NCBI GenBank assembly: GCA_016987375.1
Contig: PJRA01000498.1
Location: 623,059-687,058, forward strand
DNA length: 64,000 nt
Source of the DNA: Brachionus koreanus
Taxonomy: Eukaryota; Rotifera; Eurotatoria; Ploima; Brachionidae
Direction: 5' to 3'
Below, piece by piece: positions 52,580-64,000 of this stretch. The first letter of the stretch is position 1. Every line of letters begins with the position of its first letter. The translations under genes were made by a program, and so were the position numbers. The notes beneath the pieces were generated by a model. That model saw only the letters and a program-made list of their open reading frames with translations. It had not been told where the DNA came from and made no database searches.

Positions 52580-55500
52580 ATGGACTCTAGAGCACAATCA
52601 ATAGAGAATCAATTGAAACAAATATTGATCGATAACGAAACCCTTATTCTAGATGACAGCCTATTGAAACAGATAATAAGTCACAAAAAGCGGCCGCTCT
52701 ACTTACACGATTGGCTTCTTAATTTGGACAAAAAAATTAGCCACATTCAAAAAACAATACTCAAACAACAGCAAGAAAAGCTTGTTCAACAACTTTTCAT
52801 TTTATTCAATCAATTTCCTGGTCCGGCAATTCGCAACCTGATTGCCAACGCAATCGCCAATCTCTACTCTTATGGCGACTTCTTATCTCTCTATTCAACA
52901 ATCGAAAAATGCAATGACATACTCAAATCAAGAGAGCACGAAACGCAGCAACAGCAGATGGCCAAACTATGCTCATTGGCATGTTTGTGCAAGCTGTACC
53001 AGCAACTTGGCCGCACTTGTGGCACCATGTACCAAGACACTTGTCAAATATTATTCAAGTACATGAAGAGCGCCGAGTCTCAGCTGCGCATTGAAATAGT
53101 GCACACATACGAAGCGATCATAACTGGCCTGGCTAGCGCTAGCTCTACCAGCCACAGAGACATATTCAAACAATTGAAACCATTGTTCCAAGATAGGAAC
53201 ATGAACGTGCGCTCAGCGGCCATCAAATGTCTATCTGAAATGATCAAATACTGCTCTTTTTTGTATCTACCATCCAATTTGAACACGCCGTCCAATTCTG
53301 GCGTGTCCAACGAACTCGAATCTAGTGTCCAACTCGGGCTCAAGGCTCTAGACAACTCTAACTTTGATGTCAGAATTCAAATAAGCATTTATTTAGCTCA
53401 GCTGGTCTACTATTCAATTATGAATGCCGACACTCAATCAGTTAACATTGAAGAAAAATCTTCTAATCAAAACAAACACAAACAAAACAATCAAACAAGT
53501 AAAATTTTGACACAAGACAAAATTCGCAACATTCTTCTACTGTTGGCCAATGGATTCAATAGGACTAATCAATCATTTAGCGGATTTAATTTGGTTCGCA
53601 ATGTTACTTTGCCCAATTCGAATAGTTCTAATTCATTGACTAGTGATTCGCAACAAGGACAAAGCACCGAAAGCCCCATACAACAAAGCAGCGGTTCTGG
53701 CTCAGTATCAACTAGTCGCGAGATACGCATTGGTGTCACCTATGCCTATGTCGAACTGGCCAATTTACTTGGCGCCGTTTGGCTCGAAAAAAATCTAAGC
53801 ATGTTTTTAAATCACATTTTAAATTTGGTTAACAATACTAAATCGGTTCAAAATCATTTGGACGCTGTTTATTCGCGTAAGTGTGTTCAATTTATTCTAA
53901 GATCAATAATAGGCGGCATGCTAAACGAAAAAGTACAACTACAAGCCGCTAATGAATTGATACATTTAATCGAAAAGCTTAATTCGTCGCCGAACTCACA
54001 ACATATTCTAATTTGTTCACTGCACGAATTAAGCTGCATTCTAAAAACACTGAATACTTCATGTTCAATCCTGTTGTCTGAAGACAATAAATTGGTCGCC
54101 AAGCTATTCAACAGCTTGTCCTATTCGCACACAGGCGTCAAGTGCATGACAGCTTGGTGTCTTCGCTCGTTGACAAATTCTCTGCCCTCGTTGATGTCAT
54201 CTCTGCTGGACACATGCATGGACAAGTTGTCTCTAATACGCAATCCGTCCGACGCTTTAACTGGCTACGGGTATGCGTGTGCGGCTTTAATGGGCGCCAT
54301 TAATCAGTGTCCTCTAGGCGTGCCTAGTCTTAAGCCCAAGTTGGGCTTCAACATTGGCGAAGAGCTGTTGCGCAGTGCGTCGCAAAGCTCCAATTTGAAC
54401 TTGGCAATGCAAAAAACAAATATCGGATGGATGCTAATCGGTGCTTTTATGACTGTTGGCGGAGGCCTAGTGCGAAAACATTTCAATCGAATTAAAAAAT
54501 TGTGGAATATGACTCTGCCAAGCGGTCTAGAACAAATTGAACAGGAGAAAAAGCGAGGCGATGCGAACACATGGCAATTGAGCTTAGAGAATCGATCAGG
54601 CGCTTTGTCTAGCATGAGCACTTTTTTGCTAAATTGCAAAGACACACTAGACGACGAGAGTTTAAATCAAACGTTTGTGCAGCCAATTCAATGCGCTATT
54701 TTGCTATTGTCTCAATTGCCCTCTATTTTAAAGCTTAACAATTCAGTTGGTCTTAAAGCACAATCGGCCATGTACAGACTAAAGCTGTACCAAGTATTGA
54801 GCAATTTGTCGACCAGAATTTACGAGAACAGCTTTGCCATTTTGCTAAGCGAATTGGTTGCCGAGTTCACCATGGCCGATCAGTCAAATTCAAATCTTGT
54901 CACATCAATGCTTCGTTCAGTGTGTCACTCGAACGATTCCATCCTGTTCTCAAATTCGATACATCACGTTGAATACAAATCAATTGAGGATCAATTGGCA
55001 CCGTTTTCGGCATCTGGTTGCGAAACATTTGAACATGACGTCACATACTTGTATCAAAATGCAAGCTCAATGAACTCAAATGACTATCAGTCAGCATTGC
55101 CACTTGGTGTTGCTGTAATCGATGCGTCAATACACCTATTTGGTCAAATGTATCCAAAGTGTCCCAACAAACATAGACTACAAATACTGCAGCATTTCAT
55201 TGATTTGATACAAAAACAGACCAAATCGAATCGTCAAGCATTGCAAATAAATATTTTTACAGCTGTTTTGAGCAGTTTGAAAAGTTTGGCCGAGAGTAAG
55301 AGTGAATTGGGCGACGAGCCGATACGTCAGGCTACACTTAAGCTTGTGCTTGACACATTGAGTCATTCGAATGGTATATTGAGATGTGCGGCGGGCGAAG
55401 CCCTAGGCCGAATGGCTCAAGTGGTCGCCGATTCTCATTTTGTCAATCAAGTCGGACAGTTTTGCTTTGACAAGCTGAAAAATAGTCAAGAGGTGACTGC

Positions 55501-58500
55501 ACGCACAGGCTATGCTCTCGGTCTGGGCTGTCTGCATCGCTATGTTGGCTCAATGGGAGCCGGTCAACAAATGACCACCACAGTGTCGGCCTTGTTTGCC
55601 ATGGCTCAAAATCCCAGCTCGAGCATAGTACAAGTATGGGCCATACACGCACTCTATTTGATTATTGACTCGGGCGGCTCTATGTTCAGAAATTTCATTG
55701 AGCCGTGTGTAGAGTTCATTGTTCAATCAGTGCTCCGGATACCGTTGACCAATCGAGATGTGTTCGTTGGACTAGGCAAACTGCTCAGCTCGTTGATCAC
55801 TTTTTTGGGTCCCGAGCTCCAACTGGACGAGGACATATGCAATTCGTGTTTGATCACGTGCACAGTTATGAAACAACACTTTGACTCGACAATCAAAGCT
55901 GAAGCCATTCAGTGTTTACAAGAAATGCATCTATTTGCGCCTAAGCTAATCGATTTGAAGAGCCTGGTGCCCTATTTGCTTGATTCTTTGGTTAGCAAGG
56001 ATTTTGTGCTTAGACGAGTGAGCATCAATTGTCTAAGACAGTTGTGTCAAAAAAATTCGCTTGATGTATGCAAAATAGCCAAGGATTATGTGAATGAGAC
56101 GCATCCAAGTGGTCTTTTGTGTCTAATAAGCGACCGAGGATTGGAGTTTTTGCTGTTCAAAATGCTCGATATAGAAACAAATCCTAGACTAATCAAGGAC
56201 ATACACGACATATTGCACAGTCTTTTGACATGCACTCTAAATGAACTGACTTTGAAAGATTGGCTTTTTTTGTGCAAAGACATTGCCATTAGCTCTGAAG
56301 GTAGGTTTTGATTTTATAAAGAAATAAAATAAGAATAAATTAGAACCCGAATCGTATTAGATATTTTAAGGCAGGAAAAGTGTTGAAATTAAATTAGAAT
56401 TTAAGCGAGTGTGAATTTAACACTCAATAATCAATAAAGTCATAATAAATCTTATATTTTGCAATGGCTAGTTATATTTTTTCTAAACTAAAATTTCTTA
56501 ATTTTGCACTAATTTTATTTATTTAAAGTTTAAGTCCCATGGACAAATTGATCTATGATATAAAAAAAAAAATTAATTTTACTTGAATTCCAAAAAAAAA
56601 TTCATAATTTTGCCAACAAATATTATTTCATCTAATTTTTCGAAATAATATTCTAAATTCCTAATGCTCTTAAAATTTCTGAGAAAATTTTTTTGTTTTG
56701 CTATTTTTAGAAACAACCAATATATCGATACAATGTGTTCATACTTTTTGTCCAAGAAACAGTACCATTTTCTCAATTTATTGAACGTTTGAAACTATAT
56801 TAAAACGATTTTCCACAGATAAGTTAAATTAAAAAAAATTTCATGTGTGAGCATATTATTGTAAGTGCTTTACATAAATTATCAACAACAATACCTGAAA
56901 AATACGATATGATACCATTATAGGCTCAAAGCCCTAGCCAAAAAAAAAGACTCAAGATTGGAACATATTTCAAAATAATTAATTAATATTTTTAGATCAT
57001 ATTTATTTTTTGGCGCTAATTAAATTGTTTTTGAAATTTTATAATACATCTTAATTTCTATTTGTATAAAGAAATCTTTTTGATGCAATTGAAAAATAAT
57101 AAACATTTAGTAAAATCAATGCTTTATTGAGTATTTTAAGTAAATTTGTCTCTGACTTGACTTTGACTTTTGCACAAGTCTGATTTTTCCATTATTTTTC
57201 CAACAAAATCACTCCTGTCCTCGTATAGAATGACAAGTTAATTTTAGATCTAATAAATTTCTGAATAAAGCAACAATTTTACCTTATTGTTTAATATTTT
57301 TCAATTGAACAAACAAATTTCCTTAAGAATACAAAAATTATTAAGATTAATTATAAAATTTTAATAACAATATAATAAACATCAAAAAATAAAAATAAAA
57401 TAAAAAAGTTAATTAATTGTTTTGAATTATGAGCCAATTTTAAGCCTTTTTTCCTTGCTTCCTGGCTAAAGCCTTAAATCTATAACCGTATCGTAGTATT
57501 TTTCAGGTTAGCTTATGATTTAGGTTTAAAAGATGAGCGTCTGATCAAATTTAACTTTATATTTTTTGTTTAATATTTAAAATTCAGAAATATCTGACTT
57601 CCTCTTCAATTATTTCAAACTTATATTATAGGTAGAAAATTGGTTTAAACGTTCAATAAATAGGAACAATTTATTTAGTTCAATGTAACACTTTCTCTAA
57701 AAGTATTAGCATCTTTTATCGGATCAAACTACACAAAGCAATTTTTTTTTCAGAAATTATATAAGCATTCAGAATTGACAAAATTATTTCGAAAAATTAG
57801 ACAAAATAATTTAAGTTATATTAGTGCTAGATTGAGAAATTTTAGTGAAAAAAAATATAATTAGTCATATAAAATTAATTTCTAAACAGAAGTTTACATT
57901 TTCCATTTGAAAAGCCATTCTTCAACTTCTCTTAGGTACTTGACAATCACTTTAAACAATTATTTTCTTTTATTGTCCAGAAATTATTTTTTTTTAAATT
58001 TTAAAATATTTAAAATTTTCTGTTTAATACCCATAGCTTTCTACTGGCAAAAGATTGTGTCAATTTTCTCTAGTGATTAGAATAAAAAAATAGCTAGAAT
58101 TTAGATTTTTTTATTAAAAGTTTAAGCTTTTTATTATTAAGAATCACTCAAGAGTTTTTTCTTAATCTAAAATATTAAAAATAACAAATATGAAATATTA
58201 ATAAAAAAAATACAGTAAAAATACTATATATTTTTTTTTTAATCAAGCAAAGATCAAATTTAAAAAAGAATTGTTTGTACAGATACTGCAGAAATTTTTA
58301 CCAATGAATTCTAACTTTTGCCAGATCTCTTCATTTTTCTAAAAAAAGCATACCATCAATAATCATTTGATTAAAATAACAATAAATTTTACAGTTTTTG
58401 CATTTTCTTTTTGCCGAATGATTTATGTACAATTAAAAAAAAGTCCATCTATTTTATCTCATTTTAAGCTATTTATTTCATTTAAGACCAAAAAAACAAT

Positions 58501-61500
58501 AGTTTTTTAGAATGAATAATGCAAAACGAGATTTTGATGAAAAAAATAGTTTTCCTGAGATTTTATAAGCTGTTTTTTTTAAACTTTATTAAATTCTCTA
58601 TGAGTTTATAAAAAATGTTTTAAAAATAGAGCAACAAATAGTTTAATAACAAATTATTTAATAATAAATAATCAATAAATAAAATTATACAAATTTAAAA
58701 CGAAATTAGGAATAATTTAATAAACAGTTAAAATATGAAGTAAGCAAATAAAGGAAAAATAATAGTGCCATTTGGAATGTTTATAATTAAAAAACTAAAA
58801 AAAGGAAAGGTATCAACATTTTATAAACATGTTTTAAAATCATATCAAAATGTTTATTCAAACGAAATTTATTTTTCAGCTTCTATATAGTTTTTTTTTT
58901 ACTTTTTTAAGGTCTTAAGAATTAATTTGAAGAAAAATCTAAAAATTTGTTCTAAAAATTTATTTGAATTGATAATTATTTGAATTTCCCAGATAAAAGT
59001 CTTGCTTTATTTTCAAACTAAAGAGTTTATAGCGTTCAAACGGCGTTGCAAAGGTTCACAATTATAAGGAAATGATCGCTTAAGTAAGCTTATTTTATTC
59101 TCAAGTATTCGCAATATTTCAAACATTTGATCAAATTCCAATTCTTCGCTTCCAACAATGCTCTTTAAATTTTCTAATTTTTTTCCAAATTTGTCTTTTA
59201 AATTTTGAACAAAATTATCTGATTCAGTCAATTTAGACTGTAAGAACTTTAAGTATTTGAGAAAATACTCCAAAAAATTTGTTTCATTGCTAATTAGCCA
59301 ATCGAGTAAAACTTGATAATCAAAACGAACGCTTGAACAGAGCTTTAAAAACATAAAATGAGCATTCAAATCAAAATCGAACAAGTTTTTTAGTAAAATT
59401 AAATTTTGAGCTTCTTTTTTTAAACATAAATAACAAAAATCGATGATTATGTCATCATCTTTTCCATTAAAAACCATGTCTAGCCGAAAATGATTCTCTG
59501 TATAAAGCATTTTGTTTATTATTTCCATATTTACATCCTGGTTGTCTAAATTTATCAAAATTTTAAGCACAACAATAAGAAAATTCGCAATCAAGTTCTC
59601 TTTTATTTCATTAAAGCAATTAAGTTCCTCAATTGTTTGTAATATTAATTCATCATTAAATTTGTTTAGTACAGATTTTGAAAATTCCACCTCAATATCA
59701 TTATTTACCATAAATAAACTCATTGACTTTAAGTATTTGTTAAAAACATAGAAATTTTGATTCATCACAAGATTGAACAAATCAACTTGAATAAAAAATG
59801 TCTCAAATTTCGAAACAATGTGTTTATTTTCTATTAAACATTTTGATGAAGTAATTATTGCATTGATGATGCTTAAGGAAGATAAAATATTTGTCAATTC
59901 AAGCGCAGGCTTCAATAACCGGTCTATTAGATTGACTAGTTCTGTGTTATTAATAAAATCTGCTTGGTTATTTTTTAAATAAATTTTCAATAATTTTATC
60001 CCAATATTAAAATTAATTCCAACAACTTTTTTGACCAAATCCAATTCTACACAAGCATTTGATAGTGATTTTTTTAAAAGCTTAACAAATAAATGTTCAA
60101 CGATTTTATTTTGGCTGCACATTGACTCATTTTGTTTTAGAATTGCCAAAACCTCTTCAAAATTTGGAGTATTTGTTGAATTAATTTCAGCAATTTTACT
60201 ATTCAAACTAAAAATCGTATTTTTCTCCTCTAGGTTCATATTGATTTCAGATTTTTTAATGAATATATTAAATTATGAATAATTATGTGCCATTAAACTT
60301 TCATTTTAAATGTATAGATAGCAAAAAATTTTAAAGCTATACATTAAAAGCAACTTTCAAAAATTATTTTGTGTATTAATTTAGTAAATATTACTTAAAT
60401 TTTGAGCAAGCTATTTTAGCTTTTCGTTGGTACCTGACTATGAAAAACATTAAAATTTTTTCTAATTAAAATAGAATGAAGACAAAATCAAAAACTGACA
60501 AAAGGGAAAAAAACATTTAATGATTTAATCTATTAATTTGGAATTCTACAAGAATTTATCATTAAATTTGGTTTTTAACTCTCTTCAAAACTAACAAAGC
60601 GTTCATTTTTTGACGCTAAATAGTTTAGTTTTATTTGAAAATTTTAAATAAAATCATCTCTTCAATACTATTTCTAATATTTCCAGTTATTTTATTTAAC
60701 TTTTTTTAAATAGAATTAAAATTTATGTTGGTAAAACGATATTTGTTTCATGCGTTTCGAACACTAGAAATTGTACAAAAAATTTAAAATTCTAAATAAT
60801 TCACATTTAAATGATGCATTCCAAAGTAGCTTTTCTGCGTTGCCAATTAAGAACAATTTTTAATCAAAACATCTAAAAAAGACAAGAAAGCTTCCTATTC
60901 AATAATTTTAATGGAATTTTTATAGAATACATGACAGTTTATTAAATTTTTAATAGATTTCAGTATATTAGTCAATTTATCTTTAACTAATTTTTATATG
61001 AAAAAAATATAAAATTTAATTTTGGTAATTTACAACAAAAAAACCTTATTTACCTTTATTTTAATTTAATATTCTAGTTTACTAAAATTTTGGATTAATA
61101 TAAACTCAATAATGTTAATATGACATTCGCGATGTTTCCAGTGTTCGATATGCTACAATAAAAGAAGACAAAGAAAAGTCGATTGATTAGAAAAAAATAT
61201 TTTTAAAATAAAAATTTAAGATTTTTTTAATTTAATTTTGACAGCAAAATAAGATTTTTTATTTACTTTTTTACTCTACCATTCAGTTCGTGACAAAAAA
61301 ATTAAAACTAAAATAAAGTCAAATAAAATTGAAAAAAAATTTAAAATAGTAGTAGTAGTTAATACTGCGACTCTTTGGGTAAAGCTTCGTCGAAGCTATG
61401 GGACTAAATTCGATGAATCCGTTTGTCTAGATTTTTTTTCTATAGAAAAAAAAGTAAAGACAATCTAAAAAATATAAATAAAAAAATGAATAAAAATAAT

Positions 61501-62859
61501 ATTAAAAAACACTTTTTTTTGTTCAGAATTGTTGGCTGGGTCAGTTGAAGCCTTGACAATAGAAAAAAATAGTAAAGAAAAATTTGAAGAAAATTTAGAG
61601 AATGAAGACAATGATCAGTTCGATGATGATTCATTAACATTTAACAGTAAATCAACATCAAAACATAATCAATCTTATCAATCGGACTCACAAAGCTTAA
61701 AACTTAAGCAAGTAACAAAAATCATATGTCCAAAATGGCCAAATCGTGTCTTTGCATTCGATCTAATACGCAAGATTATATTAACATTCGCTCAAATCGC
61801 TACTGCCAATGATACAGATTCGTACAAAAACAAAGCTCACTTTGATCTTCTGTTAGCCAAAAAGCTAAAATCAAAGCCAGCAAATTTTAAAAATGAAGGA
61901 GATACAGAAGAAAATTACCTTATTCTTTTTTTACAAGATCTAATGCGAATAGCATGCATAGGCACAACCAGTTCTCTCGATCCACTAAAACTAGTTGGTC
62001 TAGATCTATTACTTGATTTGATTACTTATTTCGGCAAAGTGGAAGAGCCTAATCCAGAGTTTAAGGGTCATCTAATTTTGGAACAATATCAAGCTCAGGT
62101 CAGTGCTGCTTTACGACCTCAATTCAGCATTGAAACTAGCGCACATGTAACAGCCAAAGCATGTCAAGTATGCTCAATGTGGATTAGTAGTGGTGTAGCT
62201 AGAGATTTAAATGATCTTAGGAGAGTTAATCAACTTTTAGCTTCTTCACTTCAGAAATTAAATTCAAACAAAAAAGCTAGCACACCGATGGTCAATAATG
62301 ATCAATTAATTTACAGTGAATTAAGCTTGACAGTGGAGAAACTAGCCGTTTTAAGAGCTTGGGCTGACGTGTACACTGTCGCTCGAAACAATCTCATGTC
62401 AGAAAACTTGCTTAATCTAGTTAAACCTGAACTAAAGGTTTTAAGTCATCATTGGTCAGTTGCTTTAAAAGACTATTCATTTTTATGCCTTCCGCCTGAA
62501 TATTCCAATCAATTGCCAATAGAAGGTGGTTCTTTCTATCATGCTGATTTGGTCGATTCTTCTAAACCAATTTATAAACAGCATTTTACCAGAATTTTGC
62601 TCGGCTATTCACATTGGTTGAATGAGATTGAATTCGAAATAAACGAGACTGATGAAGTTAAGCAAAAACTTTTCTTTATGCTTTTGGGCCTTAGTCTGGA
62701 GACTTTGTCGAATACCCAAGGTTTGGCTGAACTAAGTGACGAAACTATTCAAGATATTTTGGAGTCAATTGATTCACTGTTAAAAATTAAGTTCTGTAAA
62801 GATGTTCTAACGAGTAAAAGCATTTATTTATGTGTTGAAATTTTGTCTATTTTATACAA
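52580..62859 (+). CDS. HEATR5B: HEAT repeat-containing protein 5 (partial, 3' end beyond window)
   Basis: Model: exon 1 at 52580-56300 (1,240 codons plus one base), a 5.2-kb intron at 56301-61526, exon 2 at 61527-62859, then a further donor (AA|GTAAAT). No downstream exon was found before 64000. At least 1,684 residues are present; vertebrate HEATR5B has about 2,070. Family signatures run throughout: PGPAIRNLIANAIANLYSYG, SHRDIFKQLKPLFQDRNMNV, the AEALGRMAQVV-type block (CAAGEALGRMAQVVADSHF), GYALGLGCLHRYVGSMGAG, KWPNRVFAFDLIRKI, ILEQYQAQVSAALRPQFS and CQVCSMWISSGVARDLNDLR. It is a HEAT-repeat solenoid, orthologue of yeast Laa1. In animals it works with the aftiphilin complex and AP-1 clathrin adaptors in endosome-to-Golgi traffic. 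Exon 1 is unusually long and intron-free, in contrast to the neighbours. LINS1 lies antisense inside the intron. Confidence 0.95.
57685..57805 (+). repeat. dispersed repeat, copy 2 (relative at 30990-31128)
   Basis: Shares the ordered blocks CTTTCTCTAAAAG, TTTTATCGG, a T run with CAGAAA, ATTCAGAATTGACAAAATTA and TTTCGAAAAATTAGA with 30990-31128. It lies in the long HEATR5B intron. Confidence 0.6.
57895..57960 (-). mobile_element. tiny non-LTR RT fragment
   Basis: The minus strand reads VIVKYLREVEEWLFKWKM, parallel to KFIKYIDEFEKWLFNWKM in the larger fragment at 63470-63850. This block normally sits just after the catalytic YADD of I/Jockey-like reverse transcriptases. It is in the HEATR5B intron, antisense to that gene. 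Confidence 0.5.
59013..60239 (-). CDS. LINS1: protein Lines homolog, nested in a HEATR5B intron
   Basis: A single-exon minus-strand frame of 408 residues starting at an ATG, lying wholly inside the 5.2-kb HEATR5B intron. The C-terminal part has the Lines-family signature DYQVLLDWLISNETNFLEYF, then LKYLKFLQSK, and the terminal motif SFPYNCEPLQRRL (compare FPYNP..LLRRL in vertebrate LINS). The N-terminal 280 residues are helical and Leu/Asn-rich, as in the Lines N domain, but weakly conserved and shorter than in vertebrates. Drosophila lines acts in segment patterning and epithelial signalling; in humans, LINS1 loss is linked to intellectual disability; the molecular role is unclear. No introns, signal peptide or membrane segment. 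Base composition is more AT-rich than HEATR5B exons. Its antisense placement could lead to transcriptional interference with its host gene. Confidence 0.85.
   Translation of the reverse strand: MNLEEKNTIFSLNSKIAEINSTNTPNFEEVLAILKQNESMCSQNKIVEHLFVKLLKKSLSNACVELDLVKKVVGINFNIGIKLLKIYLKNNQADFINNTELVNLIDRLLKPALELTNILSSLSIINAIITSSKCLIENKHIVSKFETFFIQVDLFNLVMNQNFYVFNKYLKSMSLFMVNNDIEVEFSKSVLNKFNDELILQTIEELNCFNEIKENLIANFLIVVLKILINLDNQDVNMEIINKMLYTENHFRLDMVFNGKDDDIIIDFCYLCLKKEAQNLILLKNLFDFDLNAHFMFLKLCSSVRFDYQVLLDWLISNETNFLEYFLKYLKFLQSKLTESDNFVQNLKDKFGKKLENLKSIVGSEELEFDQMFEILRILENKISLLKRSFPYNCEPLQRRLNAINSLV
61345..61400 (-). repeat. probable non-LTR 3' tail, (ACT)n with stem-loop
   Basis: Read on the minus strand, a hairpin with GCTTCGACGAAGC is followed by GAGTCGCAGTATTAACTACTACTACT, a trinucleotide tract of the kind that ends several non-LTR elements. 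The tail of the ECH1-intron element (ACTAATACTACTAA) looks related. It lies at the 3' end of the HEATR5B intron. Confidence 0.4.
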
Positions 62860-63469
62860 GTAAATTAATTTTTTTAAAATACTGTGTCACCGCACACTTG
62901 ATTGTAAATGATGACTTTTTTTTACTGACTTTTTCCCAAATTTATTAAAAAATTAGCTTAAATGTGTGAAACTGGTCAAAATAGACCCGATTAAAAATAT
63001 AAATAAAATTTTAAACTTTTGGTTTTGTGAAATTTAGTACAATAGAACAGAAAAAAATGATAAAAATTCTTGTAACTTTTCTTTTAAAAGTCAAAAGCAA
63101 ATTTTGTAAATTCAACATGATGCAGCATTCAAAGTTGAACTGTAATGAAAAATCTAAACAAACTCTGCAAACTCTGCAAACTTAGCAAAATTAAAATTAG
63201 GAAAAATTTAGATATAGAGCCTTTTGCAGAGATTTTGCACATCATTAGCAGACTTTGAATTTTGGCGCTACAAAGTATGTTGCAGTTTGTTGCACTTTAG
63301 TTCTCTTTTCAGCCCTCTTATTAGGAAAACTTAGAGAATTAATAAAAAAAAAATAATCCTAATTAAATAAGATTAAATCAAATAATTGATTAATAAATAG
63401 TTTAATTTAAGCTTTTTAAAGTAAAGTGAGTTTCTTAGACAAAATCTTATCAAATTTAACCTTTAATTA
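62860..63469. other. presumed HEATR5B intron sequence
   Basis: AT-rich. It contains a short direct repeat, GCAAACTCT, at about 63162-63180. No exon continuing HEATR5B in phase was identified. Confidence 0.4.
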
Positions 63470-63850
63470 CAGCGCTCTTTAATTTCGTCAACCATTGAGT
63501 TGAAATTTAGTTTAAAATCAAATTTAATTCCTAAAATTTTAATATCTTTTTGGCTTTCAATTTTATTTCCATATAATTCAAGATCAAAATTAGGAGATTC
63601 TCTATTGTATTTTGATAGGACGACTAAACGTGACTATTCAGCAGAAATTTTCATTTTCCAATTGAAAAGCCATTTTTCAAACTCATCTATATACTTTATA
63701 AATTTCCCCTTTTTTTTCTTAGTCACCGGCACTAAGAAGAGGCCTATTGATCACAAAGCTATTCATCAGTGTTGTATAAAAATATTCAAAGGTTTTTTAC
63801 CATTAGTCGTTTTTGAGATTGATTCAATCAGATTACGGCTATAAGAGTTC
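63470..63850 (-). mobile_element. non-LTR (I/Jockey-like) reverse transcriptase fragment
   Basis: The minus strand reads KFIKYIDEFEKWLFNWKMKI followed by a stop, then SRLVVLSKYNRESPNFDLEL, YGNKIESQKDIKILGIKFDF and KLNFNSMVDEIKE down to about 63474. This corresponds to the post-YADD part of the RT (W.MKIS..KS, LG...D..LNF). The region upstream (63850-63700) is too decayed to read. It probably lies in the next HEATR5B intron. Confidence 0.7.
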
Positions 63851-64000
63851 TATACCGAACAGCTTGTAAGCCATTTTTTTCAAAAAATTATTCATTTCAT
63901 TGAAAAATAATAATTAATAATTGAATGTGTGGTGGTAGAAATTTTTTCCAAAAATCCTTAATATTATTTTTAATTTTTTTCCAAGGATTAAACTCACTCG

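Noticed and set aside
61360..61400. GCTTCGTCGAAGC hairpin as a possible structured RNA
   Set aside because: More simply the 3' end of a non-LTR element next to its ACT repeat; no independent evidence for an RNA gene.
63500..63844. 114-codon plus-strand frame at the window end
   Set aside because: Antisense shadow of the non-LTR reverse transcriptase fragment; it also does not continue HEATR5B in phase.
1..64000. Prokaryotic features such as operons, CRISPR arrays, ribosome binding sites or attachment sites
   Set aside because: The window is eukaryotic (spliced genes, tRNA intron, animal gene families). The repeats seen are transposon ends or coding repeats, with no spacer array.

Overview
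The window looks like nuclear DNA of a small invertebrate animal. It is extremely AT-rich, has eukaryotic split genes with mostly tiny introns (about 45-90 bp, GT..AG), and carries animal genes: an NK2-class homeobox, HEATR5B, LINS1, ECH1, MRPL11, the ciliary N-DRC subunit TCTE1/DRC5 and an adhesion receptor. It also holds many decayed metazoan transposons. Base composition, intron size and repeat mix would fit a monogonont rotifer such as Brachionus, but that is inference. N runs at 9061, 16330-16333, 29897-29949 and 50348-50357 show that this is a draft assembly.

Layout. 1-3917: AT-rich and gene-free, with two related short repeats. 3918-5975: two tandem EF-hand genes; the second is calmodulin-like. 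6671-9197: a Ty3/gypsy remnant and a Tc1-like remnant. 11080-12068 (-): an NK2.2-type homeobox gene. 14819-17835 (+): MRPL11 and ECH1, only 137 bp apart; ECH1 has a non-LTR retrotransposon fragment in one intron. 18480-19297: a short DNA element with repeat-built inverted ends. 20048-20524: a membrane protein with a 4 x 15-residue Ser/Thr repeat. 20784-22259 (-): TCTE1/DRC5. 22755-31460: mobile-element-rich, with a non-LTR fragment, a SINE- or tRNA-like unit, an intron-containing tRNA-Tyr plus a truncated inverted copy, an unrecognised single-exon gene, a MULE relic and a 338-bp fold-back element. 31787-35586: two divergent multi-exon genes of unknown function. 36896-46372 (-): a large multi-exon cadherin/EGF-like single-pass receptor whose introns hold several inverted-repeat elements and a Merlin transposase relic. 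47970-49072 (+): a three-exon gene with two SEYxxNF motifs. 49385-51010: a Helitron/PIF1-type helicase relic split by a Tc1-like insertion. 52580 to at least 62859 (+): HEATR5B, whose 5.2-kb intron contains LINS1 on the opposite strand. The HEATR5B 3' end lies beyond the window.

Most gene models were rebuilt by joining open frames at GT..AG junctions with matching phase, so exon ends are predictions that transcripts should confirm. I did not find a coherent new multi-gene system. The most unusual features are transposon ends built from tandem T-tract motifs, a calmodulin-like gene whose first coding exon is only the ATG, the nested LINS1 gene, a receptor with a Cys-rich cytoplasmic tail, and a divergent gene pair that shares an LxDIAxExL motif.
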